Made by a program: the position numbers and the translations under genes. This document shows positions 1 through 9,426 of a stretch of DNA of 21,322 nucleotides, one piece after another. The DNA lies in IMG/VR virus record IMGVR_UViG_3300033146_003828, positions 1 through 21,322 of that record. One strand, 5' to 3'. The DNA is from a virus. The notes below the pieces were generated by a model. That model made no database searches and was not told the origin of the DNA. It worked only from the letters and a program-made list of their open reading frames with translations. The first letter of the stretch is position 1. Every line of letters begins with the position of its first letter.

Positions 1-539
1 TCTAATATATCTAATAATGCTCAGTTTAAATTTTCTGTAAATTGTGCATTCTGTATATCTTTACATTCTCATATTAATACCATTGCCTGTCTATTATGTA
101 TTTCATTAAACTTACTAATAGCTATTTTTGGTATACCTAATTCTCCCCATTTATTTTGATATGTATCAATAGAACTATTTAATTTCTTACTATGGGTTTC
201 ATTTAATTTTTTAATATCTTTACAATCTCTAATCATTTCTATCATTCAATCTCTCCATTCTATTAATTTAACATTTAACATTGTTTTATATATCCAAGTT
301 CTTCATTCATCTATTTTATATTCTCAATCTTTTGTAATATGTTTAATTGTTTGACGAGGAACTTTTGTATGGATGTAAAAATTAATTCTCTCAAAGAATG
401 AATGGTCTATTGCATCTACTCTTTTCTTTTTTCAAGAAAGAGGTTTTATAAATTTTAAGTATACATAGTAACTAGCCATTAAAAACATTGCCATCAATGG
501 TCATTGTTCTACTGCAATTTGTACATATTCTTCTATCAT
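1..539 (-). CDS. Hypothetical protein with N-terminal membrane segment, cut by the left window edge
   Basis: About 179 residues are visible and the C-terminus runs off the window. With UGA as Gly it starts at the ATG of 539-537, with no upstream overlap. Residues about 13-31 are hydrophobic and preceded by E-Q-G-P; they are followed by a basic patch (S-G-K-K-K-R) and then a long charged, helical-looking soluble part with several Trp codons (UGG). An E-Q-G-P plus single membrane span start recalls BhlA/UviB-type holin-like proteins, but those are usually only about 70-80 residues, so this is a weak resemblance. It lies two genes downstream of the tail adhesin, where lysis genes commonly sit in siphophages. 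The coding call is firm; the function is open. Confidence 0.75.
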
Positions 540-599
540 AAGTTTTGTTTAATAAATATTATTGAAAGCCTAAATTTCTTTAGACTCTCTAAATTTCAA

Positions 600-881
600 T
601 TAATTAGTAAGAATAGTTTTTATTTCAGCAAAAGTTGTTTTTGCAGAAGCAATTAATTCTTGGTCTGGATTATCAGAAGTTATTGTATCTAATACAGAAG
701 CCATAAGATTAAGTTGGTCAGATAATGTAGCTATATTTTCAATAGCTACTTTTTTTTCGTAAGACCTACTTTTATCTGTTTCTTTTTTTCAAAGTTTATT
801 ATCTTCATCAATATAATATATATATCAATTTTCAATATCTATTAATTGTTGTTTAGTTAATGTTTCTAAATTTAATTTCAT
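600..881 (-). CDS. Small acidic hypothetical protein (93 aa)
   Basis: This 93-residue frame opens with M-K-L-N-L-E-T-L-T-K-Q-Q-L and contains two UGA codons read as Gly (N-G-Y and L-G-K-K). The N-terminal part resembles a short helical 'LTKQQLIDIE' segment; the remainder looks alpha-helical and mildly acidic, and I see no membrane segment or catalytic motif. It follows the adhesin stop codon by only 10 nt, so it is probably on the same transcript. The leader contains TTAATTA seven bases before the ATG, as in many genes here. A tail-fibre chaperone or a lysis-region accessory protein is possible from position alone. I do not recognise the family. Confidence 0.75.
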
Positions 882-891
882 ATTTTTTTAA

Positions 892-3084
892 TTAAAATAT
901 ATTTTTTATTAGCTTATTTGCAGAATTTCAAGTTCCTCAAACTCATCAAGTTGTCCCAGTTTGACCAGCTTGTCAATATGTAGAGCCTCATCAAACTCAT
1001 CAAGTTCATCAAGCTCATCAAGTTACTGTAATTGTTCAACTAAATATTTTGTTTTCAGAATATAAACAAACTACTCAACCTCAACCTCCAGTCCCTCAAC
1101 CACCTCAACCTCAACCTCAACCATCTGGAGCAGTTGCTCCTCATTTATTTCAATTTCATCAATTTCATCAATTTCATCAAATACTTGTTATTGTTCAATT
1201 TCAACCAAAATATTTTGCATATATTAATAAACTTCAACCAGATAATCAAAGGGCTCAACCTCCTCAACCTCAACCTCAACTTAATCTATCAGTTCATAAT
1301 ACAGCATTATTTCAGTAAGCATTTGCTCAAGGTCAAGAAGCTCACGACCCTCAAGGTGCATTTCCTCAACTTCAACCTGCACTTAATCCTCAAGGATTTC
1401 AATGTCAATCACTTGTTTTTGCAGCTCACCCGAGTCCTCAAGGAGTTCATCAAGTTCATCAAGTTCATCAAGAATAAGAACTGTCAGCTCAACCACCTCA
1501 ACCACCTCAACCATATCAACTTCATTCAGCTCATCAACTTGCTCAACTACCTCATTCTTCTCAATTACCTCAATTACCTCAAGCTCATCATAATCAAGCA
1601 CTTCAAGGACTAAGAGTTTCAAACATTGTAATTAAGTCTGAATTATCTCATTTTCAATCAATATCTATTATTCAATCTATATTACACCCATTTATACATT
1701 TTATTTTTAACTCTCAAGAACCAGTCATTGTTAATGTTCAACCAGTTTGAATATCAATAGAATTATAATTATATTCTTGTCAAGCAGTTAATGTGACAGT
1801 TTCTGTGTCTAAAATAACTAAATCTCAATCACTTCAATCTCAACCAAATATATTTAATTCTTTAATATTTATATTGATTTCAGTTTCACTAATCGCTTTA
1901 AAATCTCATCACAATTCTATAATTCAAGTAGAAATATTATATCAATATTTACTTTCTGGAACTAATCAAGTTTGGTTATTATCATATCAAGTATTAAATT
2001 TTCAAGTTTCTCAAATATTTTTATTTACTTGTAATATTCAAATAAAATTATTTCAACCTAATACAGCCATTTTGTATCAAGGGAATTTGAAGTATAAATC
2101 GTTAGTATCTGTACTCCAAGCTGAACCATTGTATAATGAAATATTACCGAATAAAGCATCAGTTCCAGCAGACCCGAATGTGTAATAATTTACATCTGAA
2201 TTTCCTCCAGTTCTTTTTAAAACAAAATGGTATAATTCTCATACAGTAAGAGCTACTATTCAACCAGAAAAAGTGAAATTTTCTTCTTCATAAGCTCCTG
2301 CAATATTTGTATAATCTATTGTATCAGAAGTTCAATTTGTAACTACTGTTCAACTTGGTACTCAAGCATTATCAGTTTGAATTTCTAAATATATTCAGTC
2401 ATCTGGACTTCATACTGTTTTTACCATTAATGGTATTACATTTCAAGTATAAGCTAATTGTCAATAGAAACTTTGTGCTATTTGAGGCTGTGTAGTAGTT
2501 CATAAATCAACACCAGTAGAATAATCAAGTTGTTCATAATCTGCTTTACTATATGCTAATCAAGCAGTTCAATTTACAGACATCATTAATTCTAAAGATG
2601 CAGAAGAAACAACAGCATTTATTCAAGATAATTCTGATCAATCTCATTTAATTTTTGTTACAGTTAATTCTCAATCAATAGTTTGATTTCAAATTTTTGT
2701 TATTACATCAGTAGTATTAGCTTTTAATACTAATTCAGTTTTAATATCTTTATCATTTTCAGCATAAATAGCATTTGTTATACTATCTCAACTTGAAAAA
2801 GTTAATCAATTATTTGTAGAAGTTTTTGGTTCAGCTGTATCATCTTGAACACAAGCCTTAAAATGTCTAACAACTGTGAATAAATCTCAAACTCTATTTG
2901 TAACTTTTACGATTTCTCTTTTAATTACATAAACTCAAGAATATTTTTCAAGAGTAAGTAAAAAAGGGAATTCAGTTGGGAATAAAGCTCATTCATTCTC
3001 CGTACAACTTAATGAAGTTGCACTTGCAGAAATATCTCCGAATAATATCGAGTTTCAATTCTCAACGGTTTTATAATTTTCCAT
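892..3084 (-). CDS. Glycine-rich tail adhesin / receptor-binding protein (730 aa)
   Basis: This is a single 730-residue frame only when UGA is Gly; it holds more than 100 in-frame UGA codons. Residues about 1-490 are beta-rich and Thr/Asn-rich, ordinary for a tail-tip or fibre protein. Residues about 495-720 are extremely glycine-rich, with runs such as GGNGGNGG and GGTGGTGG interrupted by short hydrophobic strands (S-L-L-I-Y-A-K and V-V-C-L-Y-S) followed by G-T-I-T. That alternation is typical of glycine-rich phage adhesins, and polyglycine-II helix bundles are known in the S16-type gp38 adhesin. It is preceded by its own copy of the repeated promoter motif (3111-3139) and follows the Tal-like gene, the expected place for receptor binding. 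Several antisense or shifted frames across the repeats are artefacts. Confidence 0.85.
926..1607 (-). repeat. UGA-rich polyglycine repeat region within the adhesin gene
   Basis: On the coding strand this holds tandem 9-mers TGATGAACT (1445-1471) and TGATGAAAT (1153-1180), a related four-copy block (988-1023), and TGAGGT hexamer runs (around 1078-1121, 1257-1279 and 1492-1512). In the gene's frame they encode Gly-Gly-Thr, Gly-Gly-Asn and Gly-Gly. All units are multiples of three, so slippage would change length without shifting the frame. Confidence 0.85.
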
Positions 3085-3110
3085 ATATTTTATGTTAATT
3101 AATATAATAT

Positions 3111-3139
3111 TATCTTATTCAATTATTGCTTTTTGTAAA
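3111..3139 (-). promoter_or_regulatory. Repeated phage promoter motif, copy 1 (upstream of adhesin)
   Basis: Reads TTTACA, 16 bases, TAAGAT, with TTGAA directly before the -10 box. It begins immediately after the TAA stop of the Tal-like gene (3142-3140); the -10 box ends 28 nt before the adhesin ATG. One of five copies with identical spacing. Confidence 0.7.
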
Positions 3140-4147
3140 TTATCATTTCAAATAATTAAACTCACTTGCAAAATTTTCAGTTTTTTCTAAATACAAAGTT
3201 ATTCAATCCATATAATATTTAGTTTTTACTATTTGCAAGTTATCAATCAATGTTCAATAAATACTTATTGTATCTCAAGGTTTTATAGTTTCGATATCAT
3301 AAATATCATTAATTTCAATAATAGTTTCAAGTATAAAATCTTTATTATTAATAATATATTGATTTCAAAATTCATCAGCACTATCATTTTGTTTAATACT
3401 TTCATCTACAATATATTTTTCTCTAATTCAATAAGTCGTTTGACTTGTTAGATCTTCATAAATCCTTATACTATTATCATATTTTAGTATTAATTTATTA
3501 CATAATTTTTCTGTATTTTGTTTAGCTTCAACTTTATAAACTTCTTCTCATAATTCAAATACATGTATTGGAGTAGCTTCTTTTTGTTTAAAATAAACTT
3601 CTCAATTAGCACATATTCTATAATCAAAAGTACTTGCTTGTTTTACTTTATTTACAATACTAAGAGCTGTTTCATGTTCTAGATCTAATTTAATATCAGA
3701 ACCACTAGTATCAATATTTTTTGTAAATAAATTATAATCTAAATTAATTAGATCAACCATATCACTCATAATATTTCAAGGTGAATCTGTTTTACTTCAA
3801 TTAAAAGTTTTATAATTAAATATACTTCATAATCATAATAAAGGAATAACAATTTCTTCATAAGAAGCAGTTATATTTCTAATTATATTTTGTACTATTC
3901 AAGTATAAATATTCCTTCAATCTGGATTTTGTTTATCTATTTGATAAATTCTGATAATATCAGTAGCAATAATATCAAAAGTTTTTACAGGTTTATTCCG
4001 TACTAATTTTAGTTCTCATTGTCCACTATTTAAAATACTATCAAAAACAAGTCTATTCTTTATTTCAGTTGGATTTATAGTAAATTTTAAATCTCAATTT
4101 ATTGAATAAACTTTTCATTCGAATTTTTTATTTTTTACAGTATACAT
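3140..4147 (-). CDS. Tail-tip protein, Tal / siphovirus Gp37-like (335 aa)
   Basis: This 335-residue protein follows the Dit-like gene and precedes the adhesin, the standard slot of the tail-associated (Tal, hub) protein. The visible pattern is a beta-rich N-terminus (L-V-F-D-S-I-L-N-S-G-Q-G), then I-Y-T-G-I-V-Q-N, a helix with a D-Y-R-I-C-A-N-G-E-V-Y-F strand turn around residues 180-190, and a C-terminal P-G-D-T-I-S-I-Y segment. These features resemble the ReqiPepy6 Gp37-like family, whose members line the tail hub. No peptidase or lysozyme domain is present, so it is the short, structural version. Start and upstream stop overlap by one base (TAATG at 4149-4145), implying translational coupling with the Dit-like gene. 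Family call moderate, coding call firm. Confidence 0.75.
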
Positions 4148-4950
4148 TATTTATAATTACGTTGGTAAAGTATATTCACATCTACATCATAATCTCCATC
4201 AGAAGTAAAGTTTACAATATTACTTCAATTATCTAATTCCGGAAAAGTTCAAGTGTAATCTACTAGAACTCAATTTATTTTAGCTGTTTTCTCTTTACAA
4301 TTAATAATAACACTATCAGAATCAACCAGATCATGAGTTATTTCAATGTATAATCAGTTTATATCTACTCTAATAAAAGATACTCCTGAAGCTGTTTTAT
4401 AACTATATGTAATAATTGGATCTACTTCTACATTTCATTCATTTGTAATTTCTTCTTGAGTATCTTCGATCATATCTAAAAATGAATGCGACGTATATTT
4501 ATCTGAATACCAAAATGGTTCAAGAGCTTCGAATGTAACTTTAAATTCTAAATAAGTAATATTATAATATTCTATATTTAAAGGAAGTGAAACAGTCGAA
4601 ACTAATATATCTCTGTACTCTCAATTAATCTTTTCTTGGAGTAATACATTATTTTTTGCTAATTTTCATCTAACTTCATCAAGAAAAGCATTAAATTCTC
4701 AAGCCGTTTCAGCTTTTACTAACATATCAAGTTCAATAGTTCTTCATCTATAATAATTTGAGATATATCATTTACCATTATTAATAGGAAAATCGAAAGA
4801 TTTTAATGCAGTTCTAAATTTATCTCTTTTATTTATTATATATAAATTAGTTCCATTTATTCAATATCAATCCAATACAAAAGTATCTCAAATTGCACTT
4901 AATGGAGCAATTCAAGTATTATAAGCATTTGAATTATAAGTATTTGTCAT
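4147..4950 (-). CDS. Distal tail protein, Dit-like (267 aa)
   Basis: The N-terminal half shows the pattern of siphophage distal-tail proteins: a short strand region, then F-D-F-P-I-N-N-G-K-G-Y-I-S-N-Y-Y-R-G-R-T-I-E with the R-T-I-E-L-D strand, and an A-E-T-A-G-E-F-N-A-F-L-D-E-V-R helix followed by L-E-P-F-W-Y. Dit forms the hexameric ring joining the tail tube to the tip. It lies 11 nt downstream of the tape-measure gene and is coupled by TAATG to the Tal-like gene. Several glycines in the conserved part are UGA-coded (G-K-G-Y, Y-R-G-R), while W-Y uses UGG, which argues against UGA being Trp. Confidence 0.8.
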
Positions 4951-4961
4951 TTTTTTTATAG

Positions 4962-6587
4962 TTAAGCAATACCAAAATTAGAAGCAAGAGAAATATCTCT
5001 AGCTAAACTCTCTTTTATTCTATCAGCTAATCTCATTTCATCAGCTTCATTACTTAAATGATTTCCAGTAACATTGATATTAATAGTTTGAGAGGATCCT
5101 CACATTTTATTATTTGGAGTAATATTTCAAGCTCAAGGTGCAGTGAATAATTCTGGTCATCTTTCTCATACTAAATAAGTTCTTCAACTTGCAACAGTTC
5201 AACCCGTAGCTTTTGCTCAAGATACAAAATTTGTGACAGAAGTAACAGCAGATCAAGCTAATGATTTAGCTTTTGAAGCTAATGCTTTTGCTTTATTATA
5301 TAATCAAGTTATTTTTTCAAATATACCTGTAACAAAATCAGCTAATGCTTGAAATTTTGATTTAACTGTAATAACTATATCATTAACTATTCAGAATAAT
5401 GCAGATTTAATTGCTTCCCATATTCAAATTAAAGTATCTTTAAACCAAGTAGCTTTTTCAATAATACTATCAGTCATTAATCACCATAAATATTTAATTG
5501 TAAGTGTGATATTGTCCCAGTCTTCATAAAATTTATATATAACTACTCCTAATGCAACTATAGCAGCAATTAATAATATAATAGGATTAGCTGCTAAAAA
5601 TGCAAAAGCAGTAGATAATGCTCAAACAGCAGTAGTTAAAAATCAAATTGTAGTAATAATTGCTGGTAATATCATTCATAAAGTACCTATTATAGCAACG
5701 AAAGCAACAGTTCATATTGTAACCATTGCAAGAGTTTTAGTAAGTTCTGGATTTTCTTTAATAAAAGTACCTATTTGAGTTAATATAGGTCATAATACAT
5801 CAAAAGCTAATTGTTTCATTGGAGCTAGTAATAATCAGAAACTAGCAGTTGTATCTTCTGTTGTTGCTGTTAATATTTTTTGTCTATTAGCAAGGCTATT
5901 TATTGTATTATTAAAATCTCAATGAGTTACATTCGTATCAAACATCATTTTATCTAATCTAAGTAATGTTTTTTCTTGTTGACTCATTTTAGTTACAGTT
6001 CACTCAATTCATTGTCATAATAAATAGGATTGTAAAGATGCATCAGTAACATCACTTGCAAATTTTCTCATTGCTTCAGTTTCTCATCTCAATCATTGAT
6101 TTAATGCACTCATAGCAATACCTACATCTACATTAAATACAGAAGCCATATCTTTAGCTCTTTCAGCTAATGTAACAGTTTCATTAGCAGTTTCTTGTGC
6201 AGTTAATCAAGTAGCTCAAAGTAATGCTCCCATCTCAGTAGACATTTGATTAAATGCTCTATTTGATATTCACGCAGATTTTGCAGCACTTTCTCAATAT
6301 TTTAATATTGTTTTAGCTCCATCTCAAAATATTACTTCAACAGCATTAATACTTTCTCATAAATCAGTAGAAATATCTATTGCTTTATTAAATCAGTATC
6401 ATAAAGCAGTAGTTGCAACAGTTCAATAACCAGCCATCTTTTTGAAAGCAGGTTGCATGTTATTTAAAGTTTTATTAAATCCAGTAGTTTGTTTTTCCAA
6501 ACCCTTTATTTGTTTTTGAACTCAAGCTATAATTTTTGTTGCTTGGTCTTTTGCATTTATAATGATTTCTAAATTTCTATCAGCCAT
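4962..6587 (-). CDS. Tail tape measure protein (541 aa)
   Basis: This protein sets tail length. The N-terminus (about residues 1-45) is a helical A-D-R-N-L-E-I-I-I-N-A-K-D-Q-A-T segment typical of tape measures, followed by M-A-G-Y-G-T-V-A-T-T-A-L-G. A hydrophobic block at about residues 280-355 contains two or more membrane-type helices. Near residue 475 it has V-A-S-G-R, then Y-L-V-G-E-R-G-P-E-L-F, the near-universal C-terminal tape-measure motif; both Gly of V-G-E-R-G-P are UGA codons. About 35 UGA and 14 GGN codons encode Gly. At 541 residues it predicts a short tail (very roughly 80 nm by the usual 1.5 Å per residue rule). It has its own upstream copy of the repeated promoter motif at 6617-6645. 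Confidence 0.93.
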
Positions 6588-6616
6588 TTATGATAAATTT
6601 ATTAAATATATAGTCT

Positions 6617-6645
6617 TATATTATTCAATTATTCAATTTTGTAAA
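6617..6645 (-). promoter_or_regulatory. Repeated phage promoter motif, copy 2 (upstream of tape measure)
   Basis: TTTACA, 16 bases, TAATAT, with TTGAA before the -10 box; the -10 box ends 31 nt before the tape-measure ATG. This is the only one of the five copies not abutting a stop codon: it stands in a 195-nt intergenic region downstream of a hairpin terminator. The rest of that gap (6646-6750) shows no gene. Confidence 0.7.
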
Positions 6646-6750
6646 TAATCATATTTTTATTCAAAAAACATATACCTCAGATCATTAGAAATATATTATA
6701 CTATATAACTAATACCAATAATATTAAAGTTCCTTAGAGTTAAACCAGGT

Positions 6751-6780
6751 ATATAAAAAGACACTATTTGTTAAAATAGT
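6751..6780 (-). terminator. Probable intrinsic terminator after the tail chaperone genes
   Basis: On the minus strand ACTATTT-TAAC-AAATAGT (6780-6763) forms a perfect 7-bp stem with a 4-nt loop, followed by GTCTTTTTATA. It starts just after the stop codon at 6785-6783 and precedes the tape-measure promoter. The stem is A/T-rich and so not very strong. Confidence 0.6.
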
Positions 6781-6782
6781 AT

Positions 6783-7043
6783 CTATTTATTCATTTTATT
6801 AGCTTGTTCAGCTCTTTTTTGTTGTTTATTCTCAAATTTTCTTTCTTCCATAAGAATAGTAAAATCTAAATTGAGATAATATTCATCATTTTTTTCTAGA
6901 TCTATCTGAGTGCAATGATAAACTTCTTTTTTTAATATATAATCTCTATACTCTTGAGCTAACTTTCAGCTTCCTGAAATATTAAGTTCTATTTGTCTCA
7001 AGAGTCAATCGTCGGGACAACAGACCCAGCGATTTCATTTATT
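6783..7043 (-). CDS. Tail assembly chaperone, frameshift extension (second frame)
   Basis: This frame is open from 7043 to the TAG at 6785-6783 and lies in the -1 frame relative to the 98-residue chaperone upstream, overlapping its last 55 nt. It has no ATG until well inside (an internal M-E-E-R-K), so it is probably reached by -1 frameshifting to give a chaperone-extension fusion, as for lambda gpG/gpGT and many siphophages between tail tube and tape measure. Visible features after the overlap are L-L-R-Q-I-E-L-N-I, K-L-A-Q-E-Y-R-D-Y-I and a Lys/Gln-rich tail. The overlap is unusually GC-rich for this window and contains GTCCCGA, where a Pro tRNA could re-pair from CCG to CCC; no classical X-XXY-YYZ heptamer is present. 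TTG initiation within the overlap is the main alternative. Confidence 0.65.
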
Positions 7044-7285
7044 TTAATTAATAGTAAATCATATTCTGATTCTCTAAGTGATTCTAATTGATCTTGTTTA
7101 AGATTACTCATACCAAGGATTAAAGCTTCCTCAGATTTAATTGCATTAGATGCTGGAACTTCAGGAGCTTTTCCATCAGTTACAATTACTCAATCAAGTA
7201 AAGCAAGTTTTACAGCTTTTGAAACTGCATAAGATTTAAACTCTTTTAATTCAATTTCTAATTTATCATTAATTTTATATTTCAT
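6989..7285 (-). CDS. Tail assembly chaperone, zero-frame product (98 aa)
   Basis: This 98-residue protein starts at the ATG of 7285 with a strand pair (Y-K-I-N-D-K-L-E-I-E-L-K-E-F) and continues into helices containing A-V-K-L-A-L-L-D-G and L-E-S-L-R-E-S-E-Y-D. Its position between tail tube and tape measure, its size, and an overlapping -1 frame downstream are those of a siphophage tail assembly chaperone (gpG-like), which keeps the tape measure soluble during tail assembly. The family itself is not identifiable from residues alone. It ends with TAG at 6991-6989; near the end the codons GTC-CCG form the most plausible slip point. The leader (7286-7323) contains repeated AAACAAAC motifs instead of a Shine-Dalgarno sequence. 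Confidence 0.75.
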
Positions 7286-7323
7286 AATAGGTTTGTTTAT
7301 TTTTAAAGTGTGTTTGTTTAAAA

Positions 7324-7358
7324 TAAAAGAGGTAAATATAAACAAACAAATATTTACC
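7324..7358 (-). terminator. Probable intrinsic terminator after the tail tube gene
   Basis: Perfect 9-bp inverted repeat GGTAAATAT / ATATTTACC (7358-7350 and 7339-7331), 10-nt loop, followed on the minus strand by TCTTTTATTTT. It sits 8 nt after the tail tube stop codon and would reduce read-through into the chaperone genes, keeping tube protein in excess. Confidence 0.65.
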
Positions 7359-7366
7359 CCTAATAA

Positions 7367-8341
7367 TTAATATTGAGTATTATTATTATTTTGAACTGAA
7401 GCAGAAATTGTTTTACCATCAGTTGCAGAAAATTCAGCATCAAATCACATTGTTTGCATAACTAATCCATTTGCATCTGTAGATTTACCCCAATCACTAA
7501 ATGAAATTCTTGCAAATTCAAAGTTTAATTGAGAATATTCAGAAGCTCCAATTAATGCAGAAGAAGTAACTTCAATCGACATTGCTTTTTTAGTATTATT
7601 TAATACATAATCTCTCATTGTAACATCTTCAAAGATTGCTTCTAAATCTCAACTAACATTAAATTGTTGGTTATGTAAACTTCTTACATCAGTATTACCG
7701 ATACATTGAAAATCAACTACATTTTTAGCAATATTAAATTTAATATTTTTAAGGCATACAGCAGAAGCAGCACCTAATCCAGCAATATCATCAGCAAATT
7801 TAATAGTTGCATTAGCAGCTAAAAATTCAGCTTGATCTGTATAAGCAGGAGTTCTATCACTTCAAGGAGTAGTAAGAGCTTTACCTTTAAGAGTAGTATT
7901 AAATTTAACATAATCACCAGAATTAACTTCAATCTCTAATGAATCAAAAGCACAGTAAGTAGCTTCTTCATCTCCAACTGGATTATCATAGTATGAAGTA
8001 TAAGTAACTGGAGTGTTATCGTTTTTTCTAGTAAATTCGTGTAAGTAAACATCAATTTCAGTTTCAGTAGGAGCAACAGAAGTTCAAAGAATACCCATTA
8101 ATATATCTCAAATAAAGTCATCTCTTACAATTCAACCGATAATAATTTCTGACATATTCTTAACAACTTTTGAATCGTAAGTTTCATCAATTACACCATA
8201 AGCACCGGTATCTTTTATTGATTCAATAACTGGTTTTACTTCACCAGTTTCAAAAGGAATCCAGGTAGTTGGAGCAACAGCAGTTCAACTTGTTGTTTCT
8301 TTACCAATACCTATTGCACCTAGTCTTCATATAAATCCCAT
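7367..8341 (-). CDS. Major tail tube protein (324 aa)
   Basis: This gene lies just upstream of the tail chaperones, the usual place of the major tail protein. The N-terminus shows G-K-E-T-T-S-G-T-A-V-A-P-T-T-W-I-P, a recurrent start in tail tube subunits ('..E.T.(Y)GTAVAPT..IP'), and the body is rich in beta strands and Thr/Ala. UGA encodes about 8 of about 27 glycines, an intermediate level between the capsid protein (2 of 32) and the tape measure (about 35 of 49). It has its own promoter-motif copy at 8369-8397 and its own terminator-like hairpin downstream, consistent with strong separate expression. The 324 residues suit a tube protein with an additional domain. Confidence 0.85.
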
Positions 8342-8368
8342 AATTTTTTAAGTTAAATAATATAATTA

Positions 8369-8397
8369 TATTTTATTCAAAATATAATATTTGTAAA
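8369..8397 (-). promoter_or_regulatory. Repeated phage promoter motif, copy 3 (upstream of tail tube)
   Basis: TTTACA, 16 bases, TAAAAT, with TTGAA before the -10 box. It starts directly after the upstream gene's TAA (8400-8398); the -10 box ends 29 nt before the tail tube ATG. Confidence 0.72.
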
Positions 8398-8796
8398 TTA
8401 AATCGTACTTTTTAATTTCGTACAAATACAATTTATTTCGAAAGTTCTAAATGGTTCTTCATCATCTGTCCATCCCCATACTATAGTTAATTCAATTTTA
8501 TCTATAGCATTTCATAACGGCATAGATCTTAAACTTCAAATAAGATCATCACAAATAACTCTCATTCTTGGTTCAGTCTCAGCTAGATCTGTATTTCTAT
8601 CTACTACTCTAACAGTTACATTATATAATCAAGTATTCGAACATGTTTGAAAAACAGTTTCACCTCAATCACTAGGAGCAATTACTGCACTTGGAAAGTT
8701 TTCAAAAGTTTTTACTCAATAATTAAATGTATCTTCAATATCTGTATTAGCATTGACTATATCATAAATTTCTTGTGTTATATCTGTATAGCTCAT
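8398..8796 (-). CDS. Tail completion / tail terminator-like protein (132 aa)
   Basis: This 132-residue protein lies between the HK97-gp10-like gene and the tail tube, the place of the tail terminator (lambda gpU-like) or tail-completion protein. It starts M-S-Y-T-D-I-T-Q-E-I-Y-D-I-V and carries V-T-V-R-V-V-D-R-N-T-D in mid-protein with a C-terminal strand region (I-E-L-T-I-V-W-G-W), compatible with the small alpha/beta fold of those proteins. Start codon and upstream stop share TAATG (8798-8794). The assignment rests mainly on gene order and size; the residues alone are not decisive. Trp at V-W-G-W is UGG. Confidence 0.65.
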
Positions 8797-9125
8797 TATT
8801 TTAATGCGTTAGTAATATTTTTATTAAAGTAACTTTGAATATTTACAAGACTACTTTCTAATGCTCTTTTCATATAGAATTTTTTATGAGGATTTTTAAA
8901 ATTCTCATATTCTCTTCTTTTTCAATATTTTTTATTAGTTCATACAGATCAAATATTATCTTTAATATCTGTAGTAATACTTCTTCTAAGATCTCAACTT
9001 TTAACTGGAGCATTTTGTATAGCTTTTCATCTTACTAACTGTGTAGATTGATGAAGACTTTTTGTAATAGCTCAAGATATATCGATTTCAAGATCTCATC
9101 AAACTACTTTTAGATTAATTGTCAT
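8796..9125 (-). CDS. HK97 gp10-like neck/tail protein (109 aa)
   Basis: The HK97-gp10-like pattern is clear: an N-terminal strand and helix, then N-A-P-V-K-S-G-D-L-R-R-S-I, V-G-T-N-K-K-Y-G, Y-E-N-F-K-N-P-H-K-K-F-Y and an alanine-containing C-terminal helix. Such proteins complete the head-tail interface. It ends in a TAATG junction with the next gene and starts 11 nt inside the preceding head-closure gene, so all three are tightly coupled. The glycines in S-G-D-L-R and S-V-G-T-N are UGA codons, a good family-level test of the recoding. Confidence 0.85.
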
Positions 9126-9426
9126 ATTTTGTTTGAATTACTGCCTCAATATGTTTATCAATAATAGTATCAAATATTTTAATTCATTTAACTTTATATT
9201 CAACTGAATTATTATCTGTAATTTTATCTCATACTTTTATATCTGTAAACGAAGACATAAGTAAAAATCATTCATAAGAACTCATTCAATCATCTCAAAC
9301 AATAATATCATCACTTAAAGGCTGAATATAAGCTCATACAGTATTTCAAACTATATCTGTATAAGTAGTTTTACCATTTGTTTTAGTATACCTTTCGATA
9401 GTGATTTCTTTATTATTTAAGATCAT
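9115..9426 (-). CDS. Head closure (head-tail joining) protein (103 aa)
   Basis: Small beta-barrel-like protein with the features of phage head-closure proteins: an N-terminal I-T-I-E-R-Y-T strand, V-G-A-Y-I-Q-P-L, then I-K-V-G-D-K-I-T-D and V-E-Y-K-V-K-G-I, and a final H-I-E-A-V-I strand. The G-D-K-I...Y-K-V-K-G-I signature is typical of this family (SPP1 gp16 / HK97 gp7-like stoppers). It is coupled to the connector gene by TAATG (9428-9424) and overlaps the next gene by 11 nt. Confidence 0.78.

Noticed and set aside
926-1607. CRISPR-like array from the short repeats
   Set aside because: Units are 6-9 bp, immediately adjacent, without spacers, and code for Gly-rich protein in frame.
1049-1613. 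Plus-strand open frames of 89 and 159 residues rich in Pro/Gln or Leu/Asn
   Set aside because: They are antisense to the UGA-rich glycine repeats; lack of stops follows from the repeat composition. The minus-strand frame gives a coherent adhesin.
1383-1622. Minus-strand 79-residue frame of Leu/Asp/Glu/Val repeats
   Set aside because: This is the adhesin repeat read in a shifted frame (the TGATGAACT repeat gives Asp-Glu-Leu when shifted).
6646-6762. An 18-codon frame (M-I-G-G-I-C...) between terminator and tape-measure promoter
   Set aside because: Very short, overlaps promoter copy 2, and has no other support.
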